Shown piece after piece: positions 15,978-24,902 of a stretch of DNA of 64,000 nucleotides. The position numbers and the translations under genes are program-made. The notes below the pieces were generated by a model, which saw nothing but the letters and a program-made list of their open reading frames with translations, made no database searches and was not told the origin of the DNA. The stretch covers positions 85,050 to 149,049 of the forward strand of contig CAVZOY010000005.1 of assembly GCA_963777095.1 (NCBI GenBank), written 5' to 3'. Within the stretch, counting starts at the first letter, position 1; each line of letters begins with the position of its first letter. The DNA is from CAVZOY01 sp963777095. GTDB taxonomy: Bacteria > Actinomycetota > Actinomycetes > Mycobacteriales > Geodermatophilaceae.

Positions 15978-16877
15978 TTAGGCGACGGCGGACGCCGGCG
16001 CAGCGGCGTCGACCCCGCGGAGCCCGGCCAGGGTGGCCGCCACCTCGTCGACGACGGACCGGTGGATCGGCAGGGACATGTGCCCCACGCCGCGTACCAG
16101 GACGTTGCGGGCGGCGAGATCCGGGTGCTCGATGCGCCCCGAGCTGGTGGGGACGACGACCTGGTCGAGGTCGCTGTAGATCGCCGTCAGCGGGGTGCGA
16201 CAGTCGGGTGCCGGCTCGTCGAGGGTGCGCAGCATCGGCGAGCCGGGGCGCAGCTGACGGACCAGCGCGGTGGGCAGCACGTGCGCCCACAGCGACCCCT
16301 GGTGCGGCGTCCCCAGGGTCACGAGGGTCTCCACGCGGCGGTGGCCGCCCTGCTTCTGCACGTGGTACCGGGCGATCAGCCCACCCAGGCTGTGCCCGAC
16401 CACGTGGATGCGGTCGTGGCCCGTCTGCTCGCAGAGCCGCTCGATGTGCCGGCCGAGGTCCTCGGCGCCCTGTGCGACGTCGGACAGCAGTGGGCTGTAG
16501 TTCCAGGAGCAGACCGACGCGAAGCCGCGGCGGCGCAGGCTGCGCCGCATCACGGCGAAGATCGACCGGTTGTCGACGAAGCCGTGCACGAGCAGCACGG
16601 GGATGCGGGCGGCGAGCGGGTCGGCGGCGAACAGCGCGCGGACGGCCGGCGGCTGGTCGCCGGGCCGGTAGCGGCCGTCGGGGCGGATCTGCTCGGTGCG
16701 CGTGCCCAGCGGGTAGAGCAGTGCGTGGGCGCTCAGCCAGGCCAGCTCGGTGAGCCCGCCGGTCAGCGTCTGGGGGCTCACGAGGGCGCGCAGGCCTCCT
16801 CGTGGCGCACCGCCGGAGAGGATGGTCGTGTGCGACGCTGGACCGGAGCGCGGGGCGCTCGTCGGGCGCATCGCCAT
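15978..16877 (-). CDS. Alpha/beta-hydrolase, triacylglycerol lipase/esterase type
   Basis: A 299-aa alpha/beta-hydrolase. The oxyanion region is IPVLLVHGFVDNRSIF (about 92-107) and the nucleophile elbow is VVGHSLGG (Ser near 166). A likely acid is in IYSDLDQVV and the catalytic His in VRGVGHMSL (about 266). The pattern is that of the EstA/LipA-like lipases of actinobacteria. No clear signal peptide at the chosen start (ATG 16877). Its leftward orientation and spacing suggest separate transcription from the M23 gene. Substrate unknown. Confidence 0.85.
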   Translation of the reverse strand: MAMRPTSAPRSGPASHTTILSGGAPRGGLRALVSPQTLTGGLTELAWLSAHALLYPLGTRTEQIRPDGRYRPGDQPPAVRALFAADPLAARIPVLLVHGFVDNRSIFAVMRRSLRRRGFASVCSWNYSPLLSDVAQGAEDLGRHIERLCEQTGHDRIHVVGHSLGGLIARYHVQKQGGHRRVETLVTLGTPHQGSLWAHVLPTALVRQLRPGSPMLRTLDEPAPDCRTPLTAIYSDLDQVVVPTSSGRIEHPDLAARNVLVRGVGHMSLPIHRSVVDEVAATLAGLRGVDAAAPASAVA

Positions 16878-17034
16878 CCTCTTTCGTCTGGGGCGCGGCG
16901 GGGGCCGAGCCGGGTCCCGCCGCAGCAGGTGCGCCTGGGAGTGCTCCGTTGACGCGACCGTAATGCCCCGTTGTGGCGAGCGTCACACGAACGTCACCGG
17001 CCCGTCGCAGATCGAGGCCCGTTCGTGACCATCG

Positions 17035-18057
17035 GTGGAGGAGGGGGAACCGTGTCCACCCGCGACGCCCGCGCCGGGCACCGCGCGCAACCGGACGCGG
17101 CAGCCGTTCGTCGAGGCCGCTCCCCGCGGGGAGCGCCTCGTGATCGGCACCGTGCCGGTCCTCGCCCGCGTCGCCGGGGTCGTGCTGGTCCTCGCCGGAG
17201 CCGCCGGGATCGCGGCCGTGTTCCCGACATATCTCGTGGTGGGCGGCCGTGCGCTGACCCTGGCCGGCAACCCGGCCGCGACCGGAGCCGCCCTCCTCGT
17301 GCCGGTCACCCACGTCGTGGTCGGCGCCGTCCTCGCGCTGGGGCGGGTGCCCAAGCTGGGGCTCGCCTACGCGACGGTGGCCGCCGCCCTCGGGGTCGGC
17401 CGCCTCCTCATCGAGATCTACCTGGGGCAGTCGTCCACCGACCGGCCGGGCGTCGAGGTCCTCGCCGGCGAGCTCGTGCTGACCAGCAGCGTCGAGGTCG
17501 GCCGGGGATGGGCGCTCGCCGTCGTCTCGCTCGGACTGCTGGTGCTCGCCGGCGTCATCGCCGTCGCGGCCTGGGGGCGGACCGTCATGGACGACGCCGG
17601 CGCGCTCGACCCGGCGCGATCGGCGCTGGCCGGCACGGCCGTGCTGCTCGGCGTCGCCACGGTCCTGTGCCTGACCCTGCCGCCGGCCGACGTCCCGGAC
17701 GACCTGGTGACCGACCCGGTCACCGGGCTGCAGACGGTCGTGCCGCGCGAGGGACCGCAGGCCCTGCTCGAGCGGCCGCTGCTCGCGCTGCTCGGCGGCC
17801 TCCTGCTGGCCGGGGCCGTGCTGCTGTGCTCGGCGCTCGCACCCTCGCTGCGGCCGCGGCTGGCCGCCGTCGGCGGCTTCCTCGCCGTCACCGTCGCGGT
17901 GCTGGCCGCCGGCCTCGCCGGCTGGGCCGACGCGACCGGCTCCGACGACCTGGAGTGGACCGTGCCGGGCGTCGGGCTGGTGCTGGCCGGTCTCGGCTAC
18001 GTGCTGCTCACCGTGCTGGCCTGGCGGCTGCACCGGGAGACCGCCCCGCGGGAGTGA
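17035..18057 (+). CDS. Multi-pass membrane protein, start uncertain
   Basis: Up to 340 aa with about seven hydrophobic segments (around 45-70, 80-105, 112-130, 158-182, 198-218, 248-272, 280-302, 315-333 from GTG 17035). The best ribosome site (GGAGGAGGGGGAACC) points to GTG 17052, which lies in another frame and would need a one-base correction near 17068 to join the long frame; this again suggests an indel. Divergent from the lipase gene. No family recognised. The downstream neighbour is the B12-binding protein, separated by a repeat and a promoter. Confidence 0.7.
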   Translation: MEEGEPCPPATPAPGTARNRTRQPFVEAAPRGERLVIGTVPVLARVAGVVLVLAGAAGIAAVFPTYLVVGGRALTLAGNPAATGAALLVPVTHVVVGAVLALGRVPKLGLAYATVAAALGVGRLLIEIYLGQSSTDRPGVEVLAGELVLTSSVEVGRGWALAVVSLGLLVLAGVIAVAAWGRTVMDDAGALDPARSALAGTAVLLGVATVLCLTLPPADVPDDLVTDPVTGLQTVVPREGPQALLERPLLALLGGLLLAGAVLLCSALAPSLRPRLAAVGGFLAVTVAVLAAGLAGWADATGSDDLEWTVPGVGLVLAGLGYVLLTVLAWRLHRETAPRE

Positions 18058-18080
18058 CGCGACGGCCCCGCTGGGCCCGG

Positions 18081-18120
18081 CGAGCCTGCGAGTGGCGGGG
18101 GGCAGCGGGGTCCTTTCTCT
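18081..18120 (-). repeat. Interspersed promoter-associated repeat, copy C
   Basis: Inverted relative to copy A; read toward the downstream gene it is CTGCGAGTGGCGGGG, then GCAGCGGGGTCCTTTCTCT. The last 12 bases (GGTCCTTTCTCT) are identical to copy A, and both run straight into a -10 hexamer. Confidence 0.55.
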
Positions 18121-18125
18121 AAGCT
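18120..18125 (+). promoter_or_regulatory. -10 box TAAGCT for leaderless B12-protein gene
   Basis: TAAGCT ends exactly 7 nt before GTG 18133, predicting a leaderless transcript. Confidence 0.6.
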
Positions 18126-18132
18126 GGCCGTC

Positions 18133-18543
18133 GTGGTGGACGAACGCATCCGGGTCGTGATCGCGAAGCCCGGTCTCGACGGGCACGACCGCGGCGCCAA
18201 GGTGGTGGCCCGTGCGCTGCGCGACGCCGGCATGGAGGTCGTCTACACCGGCCTGCACCAGACGCCGGAGCAGATCGTCGAGACCGTCGTCCAGGAGGAC
18301 GCCGACGCCGTGGGCCTCTCGGTGCTGTCGGGGGCGCACATGACCCTCTTCGCGCGGCTCGCCGAGCTGCTGCGCGAGCGCGGTGTGGACGACGTCGTCG
18401 TCTTCGGCGGCGGGATCATCCCCGACGAGGACCTGCCCGAGCTCGAGAAGCTCGGCGTCGCCCGCATCTTCACCCCGGGCGCGACCACGACCGAGATCGT
18501 CGACTGGGTGCGCGAGCACGTCGGGGCGCCCGCCGGCGCCTGA
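18133..18543 (+). CDS. Stand-alone cobalamin-binding mutase subunit (methylmalonyl-CoA mutase C-terminal type)
   Basis: A 136-aa B12-binding domain. The lower-axial-ligand motif DGHDRG (DxHxxG, about residues 16-21) and the corrinoid-loop motifs SVLSGAHM and VVFGGGIIP are all present. Such stand-alone domains pair with a separate catalytic chain, as in isobutyryl-CoA or methylmalonyl-CoA mutases. No catalytic subunit is encoded in the window. The downstream neighbours sucC and sucD handle succinyl-CoA, the product of methylmalonyl-CoA mutase, so a link to propionate entry into the TCA cycle is a reasonable inference. Confidence 0.88.
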   Translation: MVDERIRVVIAKPGLDGHDRGAKVVARALRDAGMEVVYTGLHQTPEQIVETVVQEDADAVGLSVLSGAHMTLFARLAELLRERGVDDVVVFGGGIIPDEDLPELEKLGVARIFTPGATTTEIVDWVREHVGAPAGA

Positions 18544-18622
18544 CCGGCGGCGCCCCTGTGATGCGCCACACGTCATGGACGTCTGCTCGACGCCCGACGG
18601 GACGGCGAGGTTGCGCGCGGGC

Positions 18623-18628
18623 TACCGT
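18623..18628 (+). promoter_or_regulatory. -10 box TACCGT for sucC
   Basis: TACCGT ends 8 nt before GTG 18637; fits the leaderless pattern of this genome. Confidence 0.5.
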
Positions 18629-18636
18629 GCCCCCTC

Positions 18637-19800
18637 GTGGATCTGTTCGAGTACCAGGCGCGTGACGTCCTCGCCTCCCACGGAGTGCCCGTCCTGCCGG
18701 GGGGTGTTGCCGAGACCCCGGAGCAGGCCGAAGCCGTGGCCCGGGAGATCGCCGGCCCCGTCGTCGTGAAGGCCCAGGTGAAGACCGGCGGCCGCGGCAA
18801 GGCCGGCGGCGTGAAGCTCGCCGACGACCCCGACGCCGCCAAGGCGCGGGCCCAGGACATCCTCGGCCTGGACATCAAGGGGCACATCACCCACCGGGTG
18901 CTCGTGGCCCAGGCCAGCGACATCGCCGAGGAGTACTACTTCTCCTACCTGCTCGACCGCTCCAACCGGACCTTCCTGGCGATGGCCTCGGTCGAGGGCG
19001 GCATGGACATCGAGGAGGTCGCGGCCACCAAGCCCGAGGCCCTCGCCCGCATCCCCGTCGACGCCACCACCGGCGTCGACACCGCCAAGGCCACGGAGAT
19101 CGTCGACGCGGCGAAGTTCCCCGCAGCGGTCCGCGACCAGGTCATCGCCATCGCCGTCCAGCTGTGGGAGGTCTTCCAGAAGGAGGACGCCACGCTGGTC
19201 GAGGTCAACCCGCTGGCCAAGACCCCGGACGGCACCGTGCTGGCCCTCGACGCCAAGGTGACCCTCGACGACAACGCCGCCTTCCGGCACCCGCAGCACG
19301 CCGAGCTCGAGGACAGCCGCCTCGGCCGACCCGCTCGAGGCGGCGGCCAAGGAGAAGGACCTCAACTACGTCAAGCTCGACGGCGAGGTCGGCATCATCG
19401 GCAACGGCGCCGGCCTGGTCATGAGCACGCTGGACGTCGTCGCCTACGCCGGCGAGGAGTTCGGCGGGGTCCAGCCGGCCAACTTCCTCGACATCGGCGG
19501 TGGCGCCTCGGCCAGGTCATGGCCGACGGGCTGCACATCATCCTGGGCGACCCGGCCGTCAAGAGCGTGTTCGTCAACGTCTTCGGCGGGATCACCGCCT
19601 GCGACGCCGTCGCGAACGGCATCGTGTCCGCACTGCACATGCTCGGCGACGAGGCCACCAAGCCGCTGGTCGTCCGCCTCGACGGCAACAACGTCGAGGA
19701 GGGACGCCGGATCCTCGCCGAGGCGAACCACCCGCTGGTCACCGTGGTCGACACCATGGACGGCGCCGCGCGCCGGGCCGCCGAGCTCGCCGCCGCCTGA
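18637..19800 (+). CDS. sucC: Succinyl-CoA synthetase subunit beta, two compensating frameshifts
   Basis: ADP-forming succinate-CoA ligase beta chain of the TCA cycle, about 388 aa. The ATP-grasp N-terminus is clear: DLFEYQARDVLASHGVPV, VVKAQVKTGGRGKAGG and EYYFSYLLDRSNR. Translation follows the correct frame to about 19320, is out of frame to about 19510, then returns to it (QVMADGLHIILGDP, VFVNVFGGIT, VVRLDGNN). The displaced stretch contains family sequence in another frame (LNYVKLDGEVGIIGNG, EEFGGVQPANFLDIGGG). So there are two opposite indels in an essential gene, almost surely sequence error. Starts at a GTG; sucD follows 27 nt downstream. Confidence 0.93.
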   Translation: MDLFEYQARDVLASHGVPVLPGGVAETPEQAEAVAREIAGPVVVKAQVKTGGRGKAGGVKLADDPDAAKARAQDILGLDIKGHITHRVLVAQASDIAEEYYFSYLLDRSNRTFLAMASVEGGMDIEEVAATKPEALARIPVDATTGVDTAKATEIVDAAKFPAAVRDQVIAIAVQLWEVFQKEDATLVEVNPLAKTPDGTVLALDAKVTLDDNAAFRHPQHAELEDSRLGRPARGGGQGEGPQLRQARRRGRHHRQRRRPGHEHAGRRRLRRRGVRRGPAGQLPRHRRWRLGQVMADGLHIILGDPAVKSVFVNVFGGITACDAVANGIVSALHMLGDEATKPLVVRLDGNNVEEGRRILAEANHPLVTVVDTMDGAARRAAELAAA

Positions 19801-19827
19801 CCCTCGAGACGACAGGACCACAGAGAG

Positions 19828-20703
19828 ATGTCGATCTTCCTCAACGAGAACAGCAAGGTCATCGTCCAGGGCATGACCGGCTCCGAGGGCATGAAGCACA
19901 CCCAGCGCATGCTGGCCTCGGGCACCGCGATCGTCGGCGGGGTCAACCCGCGCAAGGCCGGCCAGTCGGTCGACTTCGACGGCAGCAGCGTGCCGGTGTT
20001 CGGCGGCGTCGCCGAGGCGATGAAGGAGACCGGCGCCGACGTCAGCGTCATCTTCGTGCCGCCGGCGTTCGCCAAGGACGCCGTCATCGAGGCCGTCGAC
20101 GCCCAGATCGGGCTCGCCGTCGTCATCACCGAGGGCATCCCGGTGCACGACTCGACCTTCGCCTGGGCGCACGCCCAGGGCGGCTCCACCCGGATCATCG
20201 GGCCGAACTGTCCCGGCCTGATCAGCCCCGGACGCTCCAACGCCGGCATCATCCCGGCGAACATCACCAAGCAGGGCGCGATCGGGCTGGTCAGCAAGTC
20301 GGGCACGCTGACCTACCAGATGATGTACGAGCTCCGGGACATCGGTTTCTCCACCGCGGTCGGCATCGGCGGCGACCCGGTGATCGGGACGACGCACATC
20401 GACTGCCTCCAGGCCTTCCAGGACGACCCGGAGACCGAGGCGATCGTGATGATCGGCGAGATCGGCGGCGACGCCGAGGAGCGGGCCGCCGACTTCGTCA
20501 AGGCCAACGTGACCAAGCCGGTCGTCGGCTACGTCGCGGGCTTCACGGCTCCCGAGGGCAAGACGATGGGCCACGCCGGCGCCATCGTGTCCGGCTCCGC
20601 CGGCACCGCGCAGGCGAAGAAGGAGGCCCTCGAGGCCGCCGGCGTCCGCGTGGGCAAGACGCCGTCCGAGACCGCCCGGCTGATGCGCGAGATCGTCGGC
20701 TGA
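19828..20703 (+). CDS. sucD: Succinyl-CoA synthetase subunit alpha
   Basis: A 291-aa CoA-binding/ligase chain that forms the heterodimer with SucC. The N-terminal Rossmann CoA-binding fold shows VIVQGMTGSEGMKHTQRM and VGGVNPRKAG. The ligase domain shows IGPNCPGLISPG, LVSKSGTLTYQM and GIGGDPVIGTTHID. The phosphorylated active-site His is in KTMGHAGAIVSG (about residue 249). Full length and uninterrupted. AGAGAG precedes the ATG. The operon ends in a GC-rich hairpin. Confidence 0.97.
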   Translation: MSIFLNENSKVIVQGMTGSEGMKHTQRMLASGTAIVGGVNPRKAGQSVDFDGSSVPVFGGVAEAMKETGADVSVIFVPPAFAKDAVIEAVDAQIGLAVVITEGIPVHDSTFAWAHAQGGSTRIIGPNCPGLISPGRSNAGIIPANITKQGAIGLVSKSGTLTYQMMYELRDIGFSTAVGIGGDPVIGTTHIDCLQAFQDDPETEAIVMIGEIGGDAEERAADFVKANVTKPVVGYVAGFTAPEGKTMGHAGAIVSGSAGTAQAKKEALEAAGVRVGKTPSETARLMREIVG

Positions 20704-20753
20704 TCTTCCCGACCCGGCGGGGACAGGGTGTGACCGGCTGATCGACGCAGCGT

Positions 20754-20784
20754 CCGGGGCGGTGCGGGTTTCGCGCCGCCCCGG
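20754..20784 (+). terminator. Hairpin terminator after sucD
   Basis: CCGGGGCGG / CCGCCCCGG stem (9 bp, with 3 further inner pairs) around a TTT-containing loop, 51 nt after the sucD stop. No T tract, as is usual in high-GC actinobacteria. Confidence 0.5.
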
Positions 20785-20829
20785 CGCGTGCGCCACGGCT
20801 CGGCGCGTCGCGCTTGCGACAGTGGGGAC

Positions 20830-22030
20830 GTGGTCGCCCTCCTGAACTCGCTCACCCGGAGCAGCGGCGACCGTCCGGGCGGTCGACTTCCGCGGGCTGG
20901 GGTCGACCTGGCTCGCGGTGCTGGCCGCCGCCGCGGTCACCGTCACCGGGCTGCTCGGTCTCGGCGCCGCCGTCCTGGTGGTGCAGACGCTCGACCCCGA
21001 CGGCGGGCTGTCGGCCGGCGCGTCCACCGGCGTCGCGGGCCGGCTGTGGGTGCTCGCCCACGGCGGCTCGGTCGACCTGGCGTCCGGCACCCTGCGCCTG
21101 GCGCCGCTGCTGCTGACCATGGGCATCGCCTGGGGCCTGTCGCGGGCCGGGCGGTGGGTGGTCCACGCGGGGGACGTGGCCGGTTCGTCGGCCGCCGCCC
21201 GGGTCGTCGGGGTCGTCGTCGGCGTCCACACCGGGATCACGGCCCTGGTCGGCGCCCTGCTGGCGGTCACCGGCGGCGGGATCGGACTGGTGCGCCCGGT
21301 CCTCGGCGCGGCCGTGCTGGCGCTGCTGGCGACCGGCTTCGGCGTCGGCCGGGAGTCCGGCGTCCTGGACGCCGCGCTCGACCGGATGCCGCTCGCGGTG
21401 CGGCCGCTCCTCCGTGGGCTGCTCGCCGGGGGCCTGACGGCGGCGGGACTCTGCACCGCGGTCGTGGCCGTGGCCGTGGGCTCCGACGCGGCGGGGTACG
21501 CGGCGCTGTCGTCGTCCCTGGGGAGCGCGGGGGCCGGGGCGGTCGGCCTGCTGGCCCTCGGCGTCGTCCTGCTGCCCAACGCGGCCGCGGCCGTGCTGGG
21601 CCTCGCGGCGGGCCCCGGCTTCGTGGTCGGCAGCGGCACGTCGATCTCGGTGCACGGCGTGACGCTGGGCTCGGTGCCCGCGCTGCCGCTGCTGGCCGGC
21701 CTGCCGGACACCCAGGCGGTGCCGCTGCTCGCCTTCGCCTCGCAGGTCGTGCCCGCGGTGGCCGGCCTCGTCGCCGGCGCGGCGCTGGGCCGCCACCTGC
21801 CGGCCGCCGCCGGGGGCTCGATGGTCGCCGGGCTCTGGGGTCTGCTGACCGGAGGCCTGCTGGGCGTCGTCGCCGCTGCCGCCGTCTGGGTGGGCGGCGG
21901 CTCGCTGGGCGACGGCGGGCTCGCCGTCGTGGGTGCGCCCGTGCTGGCCACCGGCATCGCGGTCGCCGCCCAGGCCGGCATCGCCGCGGCGGTCGCGGCG
22001 GCCGTCGCCCGCTGGCGCGCGCGGACCTGA
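20830..22030 (+). CDS. DUF6350 family membrane protein, one frameshift
   Basis: Polytopic actinobacterial membrane protein of about 400 aa. The start GTG 20830 gives VVALLNSLTRSSGDRPGG. A one-base loss near 20878 then moves reading to VDFRGLGSTWLAVLAAAAV and the rest. At least ten hydrophobic segments. Family-type sequence VSVHGVTLGSVPALPLLAGLP and AFASQVVPAVAGLV-like helices support DUF6350; the function of that family is unknown. It is typically found, as here, between sucD and purN/purH in actinobacteria, which suggests conserved synteny. Confidence 0.82.
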
Positions 22031-22067
22031 GACGCCGGGGGCCGCGCGCCGGCCCGGGGAGCGTGGC

Positions 22068-22073
22068 TAGGGT
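22068..22073 (+). promoter_or_regulatory. -10 box TAGGGT for purN
   Basis: TAGGGT ends 9 nt before GTG 22083. Confidence 0.4.
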
Positions 22074-22082
22074 CTGCAGGAC

Positions 22083-22704
22083 GTGCCCGCCGCCGACCCG
22101 ACCCCGCGGGCGCGGGTGGTCGTCCTGCTCTCGGGCACCGGATCGCTCTGCGCGGCCCTGCTCGCTGCCACCGACTCCCCGGACTACCCCGTCACGGTGG
22201 TCGCGGTGGGCAGCGACCGGGACGCGGACGGCCTGGAGCACGCCCGCCGCCGCGGCCTGCCCACCTTCGTCTGCGCGCTGCGCGACCACCCCGACCGGGC
22301 CGCCTGGGACCGCGCGCTGGCCGCCGCGGTCGCCGAGCACCGGCCCGACCTGGTCGTCTCGGCCGGCTTCATGAAGATCGTCGGCCCGGCGGTGCTCGAC
22401 GCGTTCGGCGGCCGGCTGGTCAACACGCATCCGGCGCTGCTGCCGGCGTTCCCGGGCGCGCACGCCGTCCGCGACGCGCTGGCCGCGGGCGTCGAGGTGA
22501 CCGGTGCGACGGTGCACCTCGTCGACGCCGGCGTCGACACCGGACCGGTGCTGGCCCAGCGCGAGGTCCGGGTGCTGCCGGACGACGACGAGGCAGCGGC
22601 TGCACGAGCGCATCAAGACCGTGGAGCGCGAGCTCCTCGTGGAGACGGTGGCCCGGCTGGCCACCGCGGCCACACCCCATCCGACCAGGGAGAGTGCGCG
22701 ATGA
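22083..22704 (+). CDS. purN: Phosphoribosylglycinamide formyltransferase, one frameshift
   Basis: Third step of de novo purine synthesis: transfers formyl from 10-formyl-THF to GAR. N-terminal VVVLLSGTGSLCAALLAA binds the phosphoribosyl substrate. Catalytic features are VSAGFMKIVGP, VNTHPALLPAFPGAHAVRDAL (conserved Asn-His) and GATVHLVDAGVDTGPVLAQ (catalytic Asp). One extra G near 22600 shifts the last 35 codons, whose true frame reads LHERIKTVERELLVETV. Corrected length is about 207 aa. The TGA stop overlaps the purH ATG (ATGA), so the two purine genes are translationally coupled. Confidence 0.92.
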
Positions 22705-24267
22705 CCGTCCCGGACACCGACCGGACCCCGATCCGCCGCGCCCTCCTGGGCGTCTACGACAAGACCGGCATCGAGGACCTGGCGCGTGGCCTGGCCGCGG
22801 CCGGGGTCGAGCTGGTGAGCACCGGCGCCACCGCCCGGCGGATCGCCGACGCCGGGATCGCCGTCACCCCGGTCGAGCAGGTGACCGGCTTCCCGGAGTG
22901 CCTCGACGGGCGGGTGAAGACGCTGCACCCGGCCGTGCACGCCGGGATCCTGGCCGACCGGCGCAAGCCGGAGCACGTGCGGCAACTGGCCGAACTCGGC
23001 GTCGCGCCGTTCGACCTCGTCGTCGTCAACCTCTACCCGTTCACCGAGACGGTGGCCTCCGGGCGCATCGCCGGACGAGTGCGTCGAGCAGATCGACATC
23101 GGCGGGCCGGCGATGGTGCGCGCGGCCGCGAAGAACCACCCGTCGGTGGCCGTCGTCGTCGACCCCGCCCGGTACGGCGAGGTGCTCGAGGCGGTGGCCG
23201 CGGGCGGGTTCACGCTCGCGCAGCGGCAGCTGCTGGCCGCGGCGGCGTTCCGGCACACGGCCACCTACGACATCGCCGTCGCCTCGTGGATCGGCAACGT
23301 GGTGGCGCCGGACGACGACGGCAGCGGCTTTCCGGGCTGGGTCGGCGCGACCTGGGAGCGGGGTGAGGTCCTGCGCTACGGCGAGAACCCGCACCAGCAG
23401 GCGGCGCTCTACCGCAGCTGGCAGCCGGGCCTGGCGCAGGCCGAGCAGCTGCACGGCAAGCAGATGTCCTACAACAACTACGTCGACACCGACGCCGCCT
23501 GGCGCGCCGCCCACGACCACGCCGACCCGTGCGTGGCGATCATCAAGCACGCCAACCCGTGCGGCATCGCCGTCGGGCCCGACATCGCCGCCGCCCACCG
23601 CAAGGCGCACGCCTGCGACCCGGTGTCGGCGTTCGGCGGGGTCATCGCCGCCAACCGCGAGATCGACCTGACCACCGCCGAGCAGATCTCCGAGGTCTTC
23701 ACCGAGGTGGTCGTCGCGCCGTCCTTCACCGACGACGCGCTGGCCGTGCTGACGACGAAGAAGAACGTGCGCCTGCTGCGGCTGCCGCACGTCCCCGGGC
23801 CGGGTGCGGAGATGCGCCCGGTCAGCGGCGGGCTGCTGCTGCAGGTCTCCGACCGCATCGACGCCCCCGGCGACGACCCGACGACCTGGCGGCTCGCCTG
23901 CGGTTCGCCGCTGGACGCCGCCGGCCTCGACGACCTCGTGTTCGCCTGGCGGGCGGTGCGGGCCGTGAAGTCCAACGCGATCCTGCTGGCGCACGACAAG
24001 GCGACGGTCGGCGTCGGCATGGGGCAGGTGAACCGGGTCGACTCCGCCCGGCTGGCGGTGACGCGGGCGGGGGAGCGGTCGACCGGCGCGGTCGCGGCGT
24101 CCGACGCGTTCTTCCCGTTCGCCGACGGGCTGCAGGTGCTGCTCGACGCCGGGGTCCGCGCGGTGGTGCAGCCGGGCGGCTCGGTGCGCGACGAGGAGGT
24201 CATCGCGGCGGCGTCGGCCGCCGGCGTCCCGATGTACCTGACCGGCACCCGCCACTTCGCCCACTGA
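22701..24267 (+). CDS. purH: Bifunctional AICAR transformylase/IMP cyclohydrolase, one frameshift
   Basis: Catalyses the last two steps of IMP synthesis. The cyclohydrolase domain (1-200) shows RALLGVYDKTGIEDLARGL, STGATARRIADAG and GRVKTLHPAVHAGIL. A single extra G near 23070 shifts the frame between NLYPFTETVASG and the family continuation SPDECVEQIDIGGPAMVRAA. The transformylase domain then runs cleanly: RYGENPHQQAALY, LHGKQMSYNNYVDTDAA, IIKHANPCGIAVG, SDAFFPFADG and YLTGTRHFAH. Corrected length is about 522 aa, as expected. Starts with the ATG overlapping purN. Confidence 0.95.
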
Positions 24268-24268
24268 G

Positions 24269-24898
24269 GTGGGCTCGCGACCCCACGTGGGACCGCCGGC
24301 GACCGGGGAGCGGGTGGAGGACGCCGACTTCGCCCGCGTGGACTGGGACTGGGCCGAGCTCGACTCGGTGACCTTCGTCCGGTGCCGCTTCGAGGACGCG
24401 CACCTGCTCGAGCTGGTCACCCGTCGCTGCGTGTTCGAGGAGTGCACGCTGACCGGCGTCCGGATGGCCGGCGGGCAGCACACGGGGACGGCGTTCCTGT
24501 CCTGCCGGTTCGAGCGGGCGCGGCTGTCGAACAGCGTCTTCCAGGCGTGCAAGCTCACCGGCTCGCACTTCGCCGGCGCCGACCTGCGGCCGCTGGAGAC
24601 CCGCGACTGCGACTGGTCGTGGACGTCGCTGCGCGGCGTGGACCTGTCGGGCACGGACCTGTCGGGTCAGCGCCTCAACGAGGCCGACCTCACCGACGCC
24701 GACCTGCGCGAGTGCGACCTGACCGGGGCGGACCTCACGTCGGCACGGGTGCAGCACACGAAGCTGCGCGGCGCGGACCTGCGCGGGGCGTCGACCGGTG
24801 GCGTCGACTTCCGGCAGGTCGACCTGAAGGGCGTGCGCCTCGACGTGCTGCAGGCGGTACAGGTCGCGCGCACCTACGGCGCGCTGGTCGAGGACTGA
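24269..24898 (+). CDS. Pentapeptide-repeat protein
   Basis: A 209-aa protein made largely of A(D/N)LXX-type pentapeptides, which form a right-handed quadrilateral beta-helix. Repeats begin near residue 18 (VEDADFARVDWDWAEL) and are clearest in GVDLSGTDLSGQRLNEADLT and ADLRECDLTGADLTSARV. The family includes DNA mimics that protect gyrase (MfpA, Qnr), but most members have no known role. The GTG start lies one base after the purH stop, so it is probably co-transcribed with purNH. Intact. Confidence 0.88.
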   Translation: MGSRPHVGPPATGERVEDADFARVDWDWAELDSVTFVRCRFEDAHLLELVTRRCVFEECTLTGVRMAGGQHTGTAFLSCRFERARLSNSVFQACKLTGSHFAGADLRPLETRDCDWSWTSLRGVDLSGTDLSGQRLNEADLTDADLRECDLTGADLTSARVQHTKLRGADLRGASTGGVDFRQVDLKGVRLDVLQAVQVARTYGALVED

Positions 24899-24902
24899 CC
24901 AG

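Noticed and set aside
15478..18576. 1032-aa minus-strand open frame
   Set aside because: It is antisense to, or out of frame with, the M23, lipase, membrane and B12-protein genes; its translation is Arg/Pro/Gly-rich with no domain, the usual high-GC shadow.
18637..19800. sucC as a genuine pseudogene or programmed frameshift
   Set aside because: The two opposite single-base shifts lack slippery-site features and the same defect recurs across unrelated essential genes, so sequence error is the simpler explanation.
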